NCBI GenBank assembly: GCA_014058105.1
Contig: JACGCM010000669.1
Location: 496,001-560,000 of the forward strand
Reading direction: 5' to 3'
DNA from: Kingdonia uniflora
Taxonomy: Eukaryota; Streptophyta; Magnoliopsida; Ranunculales; Circaeasteraceae
DNA: 64,000 nucleotides
Shown here: positions 35,267-45,436 of the stretch, in pieces
Position numbering within the stretch: position 1 is the first letter of the stretch
Layout of the letters: every line of letters starts with the position of its first letter
The notes under the pieces: model-generated
Databases searched by the model: none
Seen by the model: the letters and a program-made list of their open reading frames with translations, nothing else
What the model was told of the DNA's origin: nothing
Program-made: the position numbers and the translations under genes

Positions 35267-35656
35267 TCATAGTGCCAGATAAAAAGTCGAAGGTACTACT
35301 TTGATCAAATGTAGCCAACTTCGTCCTAAAATTCTCAAATATTTGGACTTAGCATCGATGACCATGAATTTAACGAAAGTAGTTTCTGATCGCGCTTGAA
35401 CTGGCAGGGTGATTTTACCCATGGCCGATTCTTTGGAACCGTTGAAACCTGTGATGGTGGTTACCGAAGCTTTTATTGAGTCTTTGAGTCCCATAACATC
35501 AATTGCCCTTCTGAACAGAACATCTATTGCATTTCCTGTATCGATAAGAAGTGTGTACAGGTAGTCCTGTCCTACTTTGAGCATAATAATCAGAGGGTCA
35601 TCATGAGGGTACTTGACATAGTTTGTGCCGTAGTCCTCGAATAAAATATGGTACAA
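35267..35656 (-). CDS. element X: aspartic protease, open frame
   Basis: 129 codons without a stop. 'KYPHDDPLIIMLKVG', then the active-site motif 'LLIDTGNAIDVLF' (Asp-Thr-Gly retained), 'TITGFNGSKES..GKITLPV' and 'LRILGRSWLHLIKVVPSTFY'. It would have cut the Gag-Pol polyprotein. It is the least damaged pol domain in the window. The frame ends 'YLAL-stop' near where the motif normally continues. Confidence 0.75.
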   Translation of the reverse strand: MYHILFEDYGTNYVKYPHDDPLIIMLKVGQDYLYTLLIDTGNAIDVLFRRAIDVMGLKDSIKASVTTITGFNGSKESAMGKITLPVQARSETTFVKFMVIDAKSKYLRILGRSWLHLIKVVPSTFYLAL

Positions 35657-35759
35657 ACATTTTTGACTTGCTGAAGCTGGGGAAAAGTTTTGCTGACTTA
35701 TCTAAAGATGTCATTTTGCATCAAGATGTAATTCTATCATCTTGTTTTCTCTTTTTTCC

Positions 35760-36818
35760 TTTTTCAATTTCAATCATGTAAAGATGACGAGCCTACCCTT
35801 ATCCATTCTCTTGGTCAACATCTTTTCCCTTGGTTTCTTCTTCGAGGAACTTCTGAACGTCGACTGCATAATAGTAAAGTCTTCCAGCTAATAAAATACG
35901 ATGAAAAATCCGAATAAGAGAGTAGCAGTTGTCAGTTTTGGGGCTATGCACATTGTGATACTGGCACAAAGGTTTGTTGGGGATATCAAGAATTGCTTGT
36001 GCTTCCCGATATAACTCATCTCCCTTTATCGTTGGTAAGATTACAGAATGAGTGGTTATCATTGGTGGTAAAATAGGGATAGATCTATCTGACCTTCCAT
36101 CTCTTCTTCTAGCATTGTCGGTATTTTTTCTGCGTTGCTTTGGTGGTCCGGTATTGGTTGACTTCTAAGGTGGCGATGAAAATGTTTCATGAGAATGGAT
36201 GACAGAGCAGCTCCTCATCTTATCCTTCTTAGATCTTTCTAATTCGATGTTCTTATTAATAACATCAATCATTTCCGCTACCATTCTTGGCATGTGAAAG
36301 ATAAGTTTTTCTCAAACTTTGGAGTCAATATGCAGTACTGAGGTGAATGCTGGAATGGCAATCTTGGGATTAGAATTCCCAATCATCCGTGTTTCCTGTA
36401 AGAATCGCTTGTAAAAACTCGGTAATGTTTCTTTCATACCCTGCTCGAAGAAGAACATAAAATCCACAGTTATCTCTCACTCCTTAGCATGAGCATAACT
36501 CGACTCGAAGAGATACTGTAATTGGCTGAATGTAGTGATGGAGCCTTTGGGGACAGTATAGAACCATCAGAGAGGTTCTTCTTTTAGGCTCAGGTTAAAT
36601 AATCTGCATAGTATGTGATCGAGTTTGGAGTACTATCCAACTGCTGCACTGGAGTATTATACATGGGTGAGAGGTTCAGTGAGGCCTGCATACTGATTAA
36701 ATTTTGGCATGTGGAAATTATCTAGAATGAGCATGACTTTGAGATGCTGAGAGATGGGATTTGTTTTGATTCTATTGAGAACAGACCTTTGGCTTGGGAT
36801 GTCAGAGTTTATGGCTTG
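35760..36818 (-). pseudogene. element X: gag
   Basis: 'GMKETLPSFYKRFLQETRMI' and 'NPKIAIPAFTSVLH' belong to the retrotransposon gag core. 36062-35799 is open and holds a Cys-x2-His...Cys stretch ('CQYHNVHSPKTDNC') that recalls the nucleic-acid-binding end of gag. The 5' part is missing: at 36819 the sequence switches to a copy of B's RT. Confidence 0.65.
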
Positions 36819-36990
36819 GATAACAGCTCGTGACCTGCTGTAGAATCAAGAAGTTAATGAATGATGGGAAGAGGAAATTTGTCTTTCGGTGTGTATTTAT
36901 TTAGATCTTTGAAATCTACACAAACTCAAACTTTCCCATCATTTTTGGAACTGATGCAATGTTCGAGATCCATTTCGGGTAGTTGGTATC
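36819..36990 (-). repeat. 172-bp copy of B's RT inside X
   Basis: 36819-36990 aligns without large gaps to 25486-25657, the B sequence just outside X's 3' end, including 'NYPKWISNI' and its TSD-equivalent GATAC. By eye it differs at about one base in eight. It stands where X's primer-binding site and gag start belong. Confidence 0.85.
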
Positions 36991-37403
36991 TGTAATGGCG
37001 TGTTTTCCAGGAGGATAATCTTCGCCAATACTTTTAGTAAGGATGATATAATAAAGAGGATTTTGATATGAAATCCAATAAGTTACTAATTATTATAATT
37101 TATTGTGGGATATGAATGTAAGGATGAATCAATAGTAAAGTTGCAGATCCGAATAACTCATTTTCTTCCTGTATTTATAGTGGATACAGAAAATTTTAAA
37201 AAAAGAAAAAAATAGTTTCTTATTTCGAGCGTAGTGGGAAAACTTTGCAGATCTCCAATGACTCTTTTTGACCAAGCGTAACAGCTACTTTTAGTAGGTC
37301 GAGAACTTGGGGTTGCAGACGTGGCATCTTCTCGAATGCTGGGCAGTCTTCGATTAATGTCCGTTGGCCTCTCATTGTCAAATCTAGGAAATATGCTACT
37401 GCA
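36991..37403 (-). repeat. 5' LTR of element X
   Basis: On the minus strand, TGCAGTAGCATATT...CGCCATTACA, 413 bp. The first TGT is mutated to TGC relative to the 3' LTR. TATA box TATAAATACAG at about 37170-37180. Aligned throughout with 25658-26130 except for about 60 bp missing. Confidence 0.85.
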
Positions 37404-37408
37404 GTTTC
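37404..37408. repeat. target-site duplication of X (gtttc on +), right
   Basis: GAAAC on the minus strand, identical to 25653-25657. Confidence 0.85.
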
Positions 37409-37525
37409 TCGGATAAATCTGACCTCGATTATTTTGCCTATTTTAATGTTGATTTCATCTTTGTGAGGAGGTGAGAGCCTCATCTTTTTCTGTTTGACTG
37501 CCGCAGCTTTATCTATGATGCTCAA
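37409..37525 (-). pseudogene. element B: start of reverse transcriptase
   Basis: 'PHKDEINIKIGKIIEVRFIRE' of RT on the minus strand, followed without a stop by about 60 codons that are X's LTR. The true continuation is at 25652. F's counterpart is at about 51010-51100. Confidence 0.75.
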
Positions 37526-38007
37526 TGTGTGACACGTCTTGGCTGGGTCAGCTCCCGATCATTCTTTGAAAGTCCAAGCGAAGAAGTCTCGGTTAATTTG
37601 TAAAAAATATATAAGAGCTTCTTTCTTCTATTGAACTTTCTTGGTACTAATATAAGTACCCCTGCTAGGTCCATCGATCTCAATATACTCTGTAGGCTCT
37701 ACTTTGGAAGGCTAAACATCAATGGAATCAGCTTTCTATAATTGTTATGCAATAAATCTGTCGGATGTGTCAAGTATGGCAATTACGGTATTTTCGCAAG
37801 CTCGTGAGAGCTTTTGACTTTATTTGATTTAATAGATGCCGTCATTGTCCTTGAAATGAAGTGCTTGATGGTATGTGGATGGGATAGCTTCCAGGTTGTG
37901 TAACCAACAACGTCCCATTTTTCCCAAGTATTGGGATTTTGCATTGATGATGTAGAAAACAACGTCGATAGTGGTGGGTCCAGCGGTGATTGGTAGGATG
38001 ATCTTTC
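37526..38007 (-). pseudogene. element B: protease end and protease-RT linker
   Basis: '[20 protein letters not shown]', 'INAKSQYLGKMGRCWLHNLE' and 'IPSTYHQALHF' are the C-terminal half of the Tat protease, matching F at about 50480-50660. The N-terminal half with the active-site Asp-Thr-Gly is gone: the sequence becomes Tekay on the opposite strand at about 38007. Confidence 0.75.
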
Positions 38008-38935
38008 CCGGGTTACCGCCGACGAGAACGATTGACTTTGGCATAGATCTTGTTCTGGGTACAGCACCAATTTTTAAGACACCGTACCATATGACGCCTG
38101 TTGAGCTGAAAGAGCTGAAGGATCAGATTTCCTAGTTGATGAATCAGGGTTTCATTCGGCCGAGTACTTCGCCGTGGGGTGCTCCAGTTTTGTTCGTAAA
38201 GAAGAAGGACAGTTCGATGCGTTTGTGTATAGACTACCACGAGTTGAACAAAGTCACGATCAAGAACAAATATCTGTTGCTGAGGATCGAGGACTTGTTT
38301 GACCAGCTTCGAGGAGCGCAGTTCTTTTCGAAGATTGATCTTAGATTGGGATACCACCAGCTGAGGATCAGGATAGCTGATGTGTCGAAGATAGCTTTTC
38401 GTACTCGTTACGGACACTATGAGTTTCGGGTATTGCCGTTCGGTTTGACGAACGCGCCCGCAACCTTTATGGACTTGATGAACTGTGTTTTCAGCCCTTT
38501 TCTTGACCGGTTCATCATTGTGTTCGTCAATGACATATTGATATATTTGAAGACCGAGGTAGAGCACGAGGAACATTTGAGGATTGCTTTACAGACCTTG
38601 CGGGAGAACGCGCTATTTACTAAGTTTGAAAAGTGTGAGTTTTGGCAGCAGGAGGTGAAATTCCTAGGGCACGTAGTGTCTAATTATGAAATTGCAGTAG
38701 ATCCTTCCAAGGTTGCAGCAGTCGCGGATTGGGCACAGCCGACGAGTGTTACCGTGATTCGCAGTTTTATGGGTTTAGAGGATTACTATCGCAGATTTAT
38801 TTAGGGGTTTTCGTGGATTGCAGCTCCTTTGACTCGTTTGACACAGAAGGACGTTCGGTTCACTTGGGATGAGCAAAGTACTTCATCTTTCGTCGAGTTG
38901 AAGAGCAGATTGATGACAGTACCAGTTCTGATCGT
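38008..38935 (+). pseudogene. Tekay reverse transcriptase
   Basis: 38136-38804 is open for 222 codons: '[20 protein letters not shown]', '[16 protein letters not shown]', '[15 protein letters not shown]', '[16 protein letters not shown]', then 'VFVNDILIY'. The catalytic FxDD box has Asn for the first Asp, so the enzyme would be dead. One stop precedes the open part ('KDQIS-stop-LMNQG') and one follows ('RRFI-stop'). Confidence 0.88.
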
Positions 38936-38949
38936 TTAATCCAGTGGGC

Positions 38950-39300
38950 AGAGATATAGAGTATACAGTGATGCATCGCTTAGTGGGATTGGTTGCATTT
39001 TGATGCAGGAGGGAAAGGTGGTGGCTTACGCTTCGAGACAACTTAAGGTACACGAGAGGAATTATCCTACTCATGACCTTGAATTGGCAGCAGTGGTTTA
39101 TGCGCTGAAGATCTGGAGACACTACTTATACGGGGAGAGGTTCGAGCACTTCTCTGATCATAAGAGTTTACGGTATCTTTTCTCGCAGAAGGAGCTGAAC
39201 ATGAGACAACGTAGGTGGATGGAATTTCTGAAGGACTACGATGTAGATTGGCAGTATCATCCGGGGAAGGCAAATGTCGTGGCTGACGCTTTGAGCCGTT
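38950..39300 (+). pseudogene. Tekay RNase H
   Basis: '[16 protein letters not shown]', '[20 protein letters not shown]' and '[16 protein letters not shown]', ending '[12 protein letters not shown]', show the Asp/Glu/Asp framework. Same frame as RT, open from 39000 to 39425. Confidence 0.85.
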
Positions 39301-39559
39301 TACCAAGGGGATTACTTGCACGTCTGATGATTCGTGAGTGGACGATGCTTGGTGATATCGCGGAGTTCGGGTTGACTATGAGTTCACAAACTACGGTTGA
39401 CCTTATTGCAAATTTGAGAGTTTAGCCTTATTTGATTTCTCGGATTATGGAGGTGCAGCAGCAGGACGACAGATTATAGTCTTGGGCTTCAGACGACACC
39501 CGACCTGATAGGACAGCTAGTTCAGATGGCAGCATCAAATATAGGGGCAGATTATGCAT

Positions 39560-40560
39560 GCCCGATTCAGAGGTACTGAATCGTGAGGTTCTGAGTGAGG
39601 CTCATGGTTCGAGATATACTATCCATCCAGGCAGTACAAAGATATACCAGGACCTGAAGAGAAATTTTTGGCGGGATAATATGAAGCGCGAGATAGCTTA
39701 TTTTGTTCCAAATGTCTTACTTGCCAGTAGGTGAAGGCCGAGCATCAGAAACCGGCAGAATAGCTTAAACCCTTACCTATTCCAGAGTGGAAATGGGAGC
39801 ATGTGACGATGGACTTCATATCGGGTTTACCGCGGACGAAGAAGCTACATGATTCTATTTGGGTGATTGTGAACCGACTAACAAAATTGGCGCATTTTAT
39901 TCCGGTTTGCATGACGTTCACAGTGGATGAGTTGAGCAGGATATATGTGAGGGAAATTGTTCGTTTACACGGGGTTCCAGTGTCTATTGTGTCAGATTGA
40001 GATGCTAGGTTTACTGGAAAATTTTGGCAGAGTTTTTAGTAAGCTATGGATACTGGACTGGATTTCAGTACAACATTTCACCCTCAGACAGACGGTCAGA
40101 CAGAGCGAGTTAACCAAATCCTTGAGGATATGCTTTGAGCTTGTGTTTTGGACTTCAAGGGCAACTGGGATGAGTACTTACCTTGGGCGAAGTTTGCGTT
40201 CAACAACAACTTTCAGTCGAGCATCAGGATGGCACCATATGAGGCTTTTTATGGTTGACCATGCAGATCACCTTTGAGTTGGGCAGAGGTTGGCGAGCAG
40301 AGTTAACTGGGGCCAGACTTAGTTCGGGAGACCACAGAGTCAGTTACTATTATCAGAGATCGACTACGTACAGCTCAGAGCCGACAGAAGAGTTACGCCG
40401 ACATCCGCAGGAGATTGTTAGAGTTTCGGATCGGAGATCATGTTTTACTGAAGGTTTCACCGATGAAGGGCGTGATGCATTTCAGCAAGAAGGGGAAGCT
40501 AGCTCCGAGATATATTGGGCCGTTTGAGATTCTGGATAGAGTTGGAGAGTTAGCGTACCG
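39560..40560 (+). pseudogene. Tekay integrase
   Basis: Zinc-binding region near 39600-39730. Core: 'WKWEHVTMDFISGLPRT' (Asp), 'VSIVSD-stop-DARFTGKFW' (Asp), 'TFHPQTDGQTERVNQILEDM' (Glu). Then 'RMAPYEAFYG' and the GPY/F-type module 'YIGPFEILDRVGELAYRLAL'. The frame is shifted relative to RNase H (shift between 39425 and 39803), and several TAG/TGA stops follow. Confidence 0.85.
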
Positions 40561-40654
40561 GTTAGCATTACCGCCGCAGCTAAACAGAGTTCACAGCGCC
40601 TTCCACGTTTCTATGTTGAGGAAGTACGAGCGGGATCCAAATCACGTGATTGAT

Positions 40655-40852
40655 TGGGGACCGATAGAGGTTCAGGGCGATGCCTCGTATATTGAACATC
40701 CGAAGTGCATTTCGGATCGGGAGGAGAAAGTTCTTCGTAGCAAGGTTATTCCGTTTGTGAGAGTCCAGTGGAGTCACCATGGACCCGAGGAGGCTACCTG
40801 GGAGTTGGAGGCCGATTTGAGGAGACACTATCCGCATTTATTCTCAGGTTGA
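40655..40852 (+). pseudogene. Tekay chromodomain
   Basis: 'EKVLRSKVIPFVRVQWSHHG' and 'EEATWELEADLRRHYPHLF' at the C-terminus of integrase. Such chromodomains steer integration into heterochromatin and define chromoviruses. 40415-40852 is open for 145 codons. Confidence 0.85.
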
Positions 40853-40883
40853 GGTATGTGTTTAATTTCGAGGACAAAATTTT

Positions 40884-40900
40884 CTTTTAGGGGGGTAGAT
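40884..40900 (+). promoter_or_regulatory. Tekay polypurine tract
   Basis: CTTTTAGGGGGGTAGAT directly before the LTR. Confidence 0.8.
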
Positions 40901-43455
40901 TGTAATGACCCGTATTTAATTATTCCTAATATTCACTCTTAATCCTATTCTTAATCACATTGGCATATTAGATTCCTTTCATTCACGTTAAGATCCGCAT
41001 TCATTTTCCGCATGTACTATTTCATCCATTCTACTCATCCTTTATGAATCCATTTATTCCTTTCGATGGTTTAGTATTAGATTCCTTTAGTAGTTTTAGG
41101 CGGTTCGGAGGTGTTTTGGAGTTAGAGGTGGTTTTGTGGCCTTGGGTTCCTGTAGGAAGTTTGGTAGTAGTATTTATGTGTTGTGTGTGTGACTTGGGGT
41201 GGTTCCGGTGAACCGTTGGAGTGGCCGGTGGATTTCCGGGGTCGCCCGAGCAATAGATTCCTTTATGGGGGCTTAGGCGTTTTGGTTGCCGAGGGGTGGT
41301 AGAGGTGGTGTGTTCACCTTGGGGAACCTTGGTTGGGTTCGTAGAAGTGTTTCCGTGGTAGTGGAGGTGGCCCGTGGAGTTCCGGGGTGCCCGGGGTGGT
41401 CCGTGGTGTCTCCCGGCAATTCCTTAGCTTTTCTGGTAAGTCCAGTTTTTGAACAGACCAGTTCTGTTCGTACAGGACTTTGTCTACTCGAACAGGATCT
41501 TCCAGGGATAGCATTCTTTCATCCCTGCAACATTCTGTTCGAACAAGCCTTGTCCTGTTCGAACAGGATCTTCCCTGTTCGAACAGAGGCGCGATTTCAG
41601 ATGCGTTTGGGTTTATACACTTCATTTCTTCATTCCTCTCTTCACTCCTTCACTTTCTCCACTCCCTAACCTTTTCCTTTTTCCTCCTCACTCCTAATCC
41701 AACCTTCCTCTTCGCTCGCAGATTCTTCCTCAGCTTCGCCGCGATCTCTTCTCCAATCCTCTGTAAGTAATTCCCTTATTCCTTTCCATCAATTCCGTTT
41801 GATTTGGCTTAAGGTTTGATTTTTAGGGTTTGGATTTTATTCTCGCTTCCTTAATTTGTTGTTCCTGGTGTGTGTTAGATTACCAGGCATTCCATTTGCT
41901 TTTCCGCGGATCGTAGTTGGGTTTTCGGGTTGATTTTCCCCAAGACTCGGGATTTCCTTCAGGCGAGTTTTCCCTTCATTTCTAAATTCCTTTACTAGTT
42001 AATAGATGTTAATTTGGGTAGTACTCTGAGCATAGAGGTGTTGTGATCAGTTAGGGTTTATTTTCATATTACTTCTTCGTATAATTGTTAACTCTTTAGT
42101 TACTATAGTTACATTAGCTTTGGGTTTTGCTAGAAGTGTTAGTATAGTTACTAGAAGTTGCATTCTTGTTGTTGGGTTTAGTTTTCTAGAGACTAAGGTT
42201 GTTTAGTTGAGATGACGGTTAGGTTGCTATTTCATCGGTTTAGATGGTGCAACCGAGTCATTGGGCATTTTGTTTAGGATTGTTGCCACGCTCATCTGTA
42301 GGTGGTTATCCTATGTTTGTTTGCCAGGTTCACGGCTGCTACATTATGATCCTCGGGATCTGTTGCATCTTTTCAAATCATGCAAACTCTTTTAACTTAT
42401 CGAGATCGGATACATAACAAAGCTCTATATCGCTTGACCTCCGATAGGATCGCTGGAGAACTACATCGGGTTAAAATAGTAGGTGGGTCCAGGATGGATA
42501 CTATCATACCTTATAAACCCATCCGGGAGTGTGGGAAGGTATGAGAAAGTATTTACAATCCGGTACAGGGCTTATCCTTGAGGTTGAAACTCCTCTGAAT
42601 GAAATACAGTTCGGACATTGGCTCCATGGATTGAAAAGCCCGGAACACTTTCATAAAGTGAGTATCCACTAGCTTGGTCCAGCTTGACAAAAATCGTACC
42701 CATTGTATCCCTTTAACAGATCTCTTTAAGTCAAACATGCTAGCGGTTGATCAACCATTAATTATTATAATAGGATTGCATCACGTTTTCAACATCAACT
42801 CATTTAGCATTTAGAACTTAGCACATATCACATCATTGGCATATCATTGCATCTTTCCCTCGTTGTCACATTCCCTCCTTTTCCTATATTCCTTATTCTT
42901 ACTCTGGCTACTCTTATATTTTCTTTTTGTTCTTACTACTTAGTTACTTGGATCATGAATCTATTAGTTACTATTATTCTACTTTAACTTACTCTATCTG
43001 TTTCACTTCACTCTCTTTATCTGTATTTGTTTACTAGTATGTTATTTAGACTTGTTGGGTATTCAGTGAGCCGTGGTTTTGCTCACTCTCGCATTGTTTC
43101 CCCCCTTTCAGAGGTTGAGTAGTTTGAGTTGCTGAGAACCTCAGCAGTATTTGGAGCAGTTGACGCTGCCGACCAGTTTTAGTTTAAACTTTTGTTGTTA
43201 TCTCAGCGTATGTTGCTGTACCTTATTTTGGACATTGTATAGATTTTTGTCAGATATGTATATATGTTTTTCGCATCTACTATGCTGTCATTTCATTTTA
43301 TTACTTTGATGATTATTGTTATATGTGAATAGCCGAGCCAGAATTTGTCTACGGCTTGGCTATTTGTGGGGTAGAATCTTTGGATTCCCCGACCTGTACT
43401 ACTTAGAATCTAGTAATTGGTCAAGTTACTGAATACCAGATTTTGGGGCGTGACA
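40901..43455 (+). repeat. Tekay 3' LTR (2,555 bp)
   Basis: TGTAATGACCCG...GGGGCGTGACA, ends typical of Tekay LTRs. Contains a cluster of palindromic TTCGAA motifs at 41464-41586. Short ORFs on both strands appear to be chance. No second copy is present, so age cannot be estimated. Confidence 0.85.
41464..41586 (+). repeat. cluster of CTGTTCGAACAG palindromes in Tekay LTR
   Basis: Copies at 41464-41475 (one base off), 41484-41496 (half site), 41535-41546, 41554-41567 (perfect 14-bp palindrome CCTGTTCGAACAGG) and 41574-41586, plus a half site at 41448-41456. Confidence 0.8.
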
Positions 43456-43499
43456 TTTATAGATAACAAATTTTCCCTGTTTATTCAAAGCTACAGGTC

Positions 43500-44150
43500 A
43501 TTCAGGTACGGCAGGGCATCATGTTTTCCTATTCTTCTTACTTCAGTAATTTTTCACCCTGACGCAAAGAGAATAGTTGAACTAACATAAAGTTTCCCTC
43601 ACATGGCTCAGTTGAAGCGCAGTTAAACTCCAAGTAAAAACCATGTAAGCAGCAGACTCAGTGTGGCACCCACAAAACAAGATGGAAGATCTTCTGAGCG
43701 CCGAACCACAATGGAAATGCCTTAGCAGGATCTCCCTACCAGTTCCCCTCCTCTACTACCACAATTGCCTTTTCTATAACCACCACCACCAAAGAGTTGG
43801 TAGAGATGAAGAGGGCCTGACATTAGAATTAACGGCAACACAAGAAATTAGCATATCTTCCCATCACATATACCTTTCCCTGCATATGAACCTCTAACCC
43901 TGTCTTCCGCAAGGGTGCAAACACAGGCCCAACATTCCTCGCCGGTCAAGACAAAGACATGAAATCATAACTTATAGTAGAAATCTTCCTCAGCTTTAAC
44001 CGCTTCCTCTCCCGACAAGCCTTTGTACGTCGGAGGAACAGGGGTTGGGATCGCCATTTCTGAGGAACGATCACCAAAGTACTTCAACTTTAACCTCTAC
44101 ATTTTAGACGCAATCCTATCTTCAAGAACCATACTCTGAGTTTTCACCAT
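43500..44150 (-). pseudogene. element E: antisense aORF0
   Basis: ATG at 44150 (MVKTQSMVLEDRIASK). Then 'LKLKYFGDRSSEMAIPTPVP', 'KGLSGEEAVKAEEDFYYK', 'TGEE' and 'AEDRV', followed by a Gly/Arg-rich block 'GGGGYRKGNCGSRGGEL' (near 43745-43795). One early stop and several later ones. With A and F this fixes the start codon and N-terminus of aORF0. Confidence 0.55.
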
Positions 44151-44203
44151 CTCAGAGAAGGTTACGCATGCAAGAATTGTTCTAAAGGATTGATCAAGGT
44201 ACT

Positions 44204-44213
44204 CTTTATATAA
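44204..44213 (-). promoter_or_regulatory. TATA box of E aORF0
   Basis: TTATATAAAG on the minus strand, about 55-60 bp before the ATG at 44150; corresponds to 13974-13984 in A. Confidence 0.55.
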
Positions 44214-44430
44214 CCCAAACTTCATTGTGCAAGTACGTTTTCCCAAGCGTCATCATTTATTACCAACGCGACTATTTAAACGCAAACTGTCACGTACATC
44301 CGCATCATCATTTAATACCCATCACTTCCGAATATCACGTAACTTCCACTTAGTCAAACGCCATCATTGCTCCATTTCGAAATTATAATTTTTACTTATC
44401 CTTTCTCAACCAAAGCCACTCGTGACTTCA

Positions 44431-44446
44431 GTTGTGAGGGGGAAAT
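44431..44446 (+). promoter_or_regulatory. polypurine tract of element E
   Basis: GTTGTGAGGGGGAAAT at the LTR edge. Confidence 0.7.
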
Positions 44447-45027
44447 TATTGGGACTTATCCCTCGAGCTTATTCATAATTGGCCTCACGCAACTCAAATT
44501 ACCTCCGTCTCAGGCTAACGCAATCTCAGTACCTAACACTCCTGTCCAACATTCCAAACAGCCCCACGACCTACTCAAAAACATGGGTTAAGATAAACCC
44601 AGAAAACGTTATTTAGTCAAAGATACCTATCTCCCATGAACTCGCCAGTTATACAATCAACCGCCACTAACCACATTATTCGTAAGACGTGCTCCAGCAC
44701 GACGAAGAGCTATGGGAAGCACCTATAAAAAGGAAAAGTTCCAGAAGAGACAAGAACCAACAAAATTACTCAAAACTTCTTATTTATGAGATCAAAAGCA
44801 TTTATATATTCTAGAGATCACTTGTAATAAAGATATCTACTCTAAACAATAAAGATACTTTTACAGAAATCCTCCATGCGTGGTCATGGTATTTTTACCT
44901 ATTCAAAGGTTTTCTACGCTAAAACACCTGTTTGCATTTCTAACTTTCTAGTAGAATATTGTTACAGGTTCATTTGGTGTGATAGCTAATTCCTAATCTT
45001 ATCGAGCTACGGAATTTGGCCATTACA
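44447..45027 (+). repeat. 3' LTR of element E
   Basis: 581 bp, aligned with A's LTRs. The opening TGT is mutated to TAT; it ends GGCCATTACA. TATA box CTATAAAAAGG at 44722-44732. Confidence 0.85.
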
Positions 45028-45436
45028 TCTACGATTCACTAGTTAATGCGAAAAATGGAAATAAAATGAAGTTATCTTCTGGACACCGGCTCATCCATGA
45101 TCAACTATTAATAGTGTTCCAAAGAATCTTGTTATAGAATATTTTTGGTGGTCGTAGGCCACCTACTGGAGTAGAGGTAAAATCTTATGGTATTAACTCC
45201 AGTTATAAAACTTATTTTGGGAGGTGTCCAATGCAACCAAATTTTAATAACTATGGGATCTATCTACTTATCTTTTTGGACAGTATCGTAAGGGGGATGT
45301 GATTTCCAGCTTCCATAAATGGTGAAGAATGCCATTATACTAGTGCTAATGACATATTGAGGCTTGGAGCTGAGTTGGAGGCTAATTTGTAAACCTTAAC
45401 ATCCATTTTGTTGTACATTATAATTAAGTATATGAA

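Larger units (their letters stand above)
25658..37403 (-). mobile_element. Tat-lineage Ty3/gypsy element X
   Basis: Minus-strand order: 5' LTR 37403-36991; a 172-bp copy of B's RT (36990-36819) where the primer-binding site and gag start should be; gag 36818-35760; protease 35656-35267; RT; RNase H; second RNase H; integrase to about 31862; antisense genes on the plus strand (about 26365-31291); polypurine tract; 3' LTR 26130-25658. The perfect TSD GAAAC shows integrase-mediated insertion into B's RT between Arg-Glu and Asn-Tyr-Pro. The LTR family differs from A, E and F, so X is a separate Tat family. Confidence 0.88.
2666..38007 (-). mobile_element. Tat-lineage Ty3/gypsy element B, truncated and split by three insertions
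   Basis: B reads on the minus strand and is in four blocks: 37409-38007 (protease end, RT start), 22935-25652 (RT, RNase H, second RNase H, integrase), 14873-20104 (integrase end, repeats, antisense aG gene) and 2666-3906 (aORF1 and part of aORF0). The gaps are X, a CACTA transposon and element A. gag and the 5' LTR are missing; the block ends within protease at about 38007, against a Tekay fragment. The 3' LTR is missing too, cut off at the Athila LTR. Removing X and the CACTA element restores the local pol codons, which confirms the assembly. Confidence 0.85.
38008..43455 (+). mobile_element. Tekay-type chromovirus, 5'-truncated
   Basis: Starts in frame with '[20 protein letters not shown]', the segment just before RT in Tekay/Del elements. 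It then has RT, RNase H, integrase, a chromodomain, a polypurine tract and one LTR of 2,555 bp. The 5' LTR, gag and protease are absent. The left edge abuts B in head-on orientation without a visible TSD, so it arose by deletion or rearrangement, not insertion. Confidence 0.88.
43456..45027 (+). mobile_element. Tat-lineage element E, 3' end only
   Basis: Starts abruptly at the Tekay LTR edge. It holds the last ~1 kb of the internal region (with antisense aORF0) and a 3' LTR of the A/F family. gag-pol, aG and aORF1 are absent. Sequence to the right of the LTR begins TCTAC. Confidence 0.85.

Noticed and set aside
38013..38576. 187-codon ORF on the minus strand
   Set aside because: It is the reverse shadow of the Tekay reverse transcriptase and its composition resembles no protein.
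41286..41770. overlapping ORFs of 96-127 codons in the Tekay LTR
   Set aside because: They lie in an LTR, overlap on both strands and include the palindrome cluster; no protein likeness.
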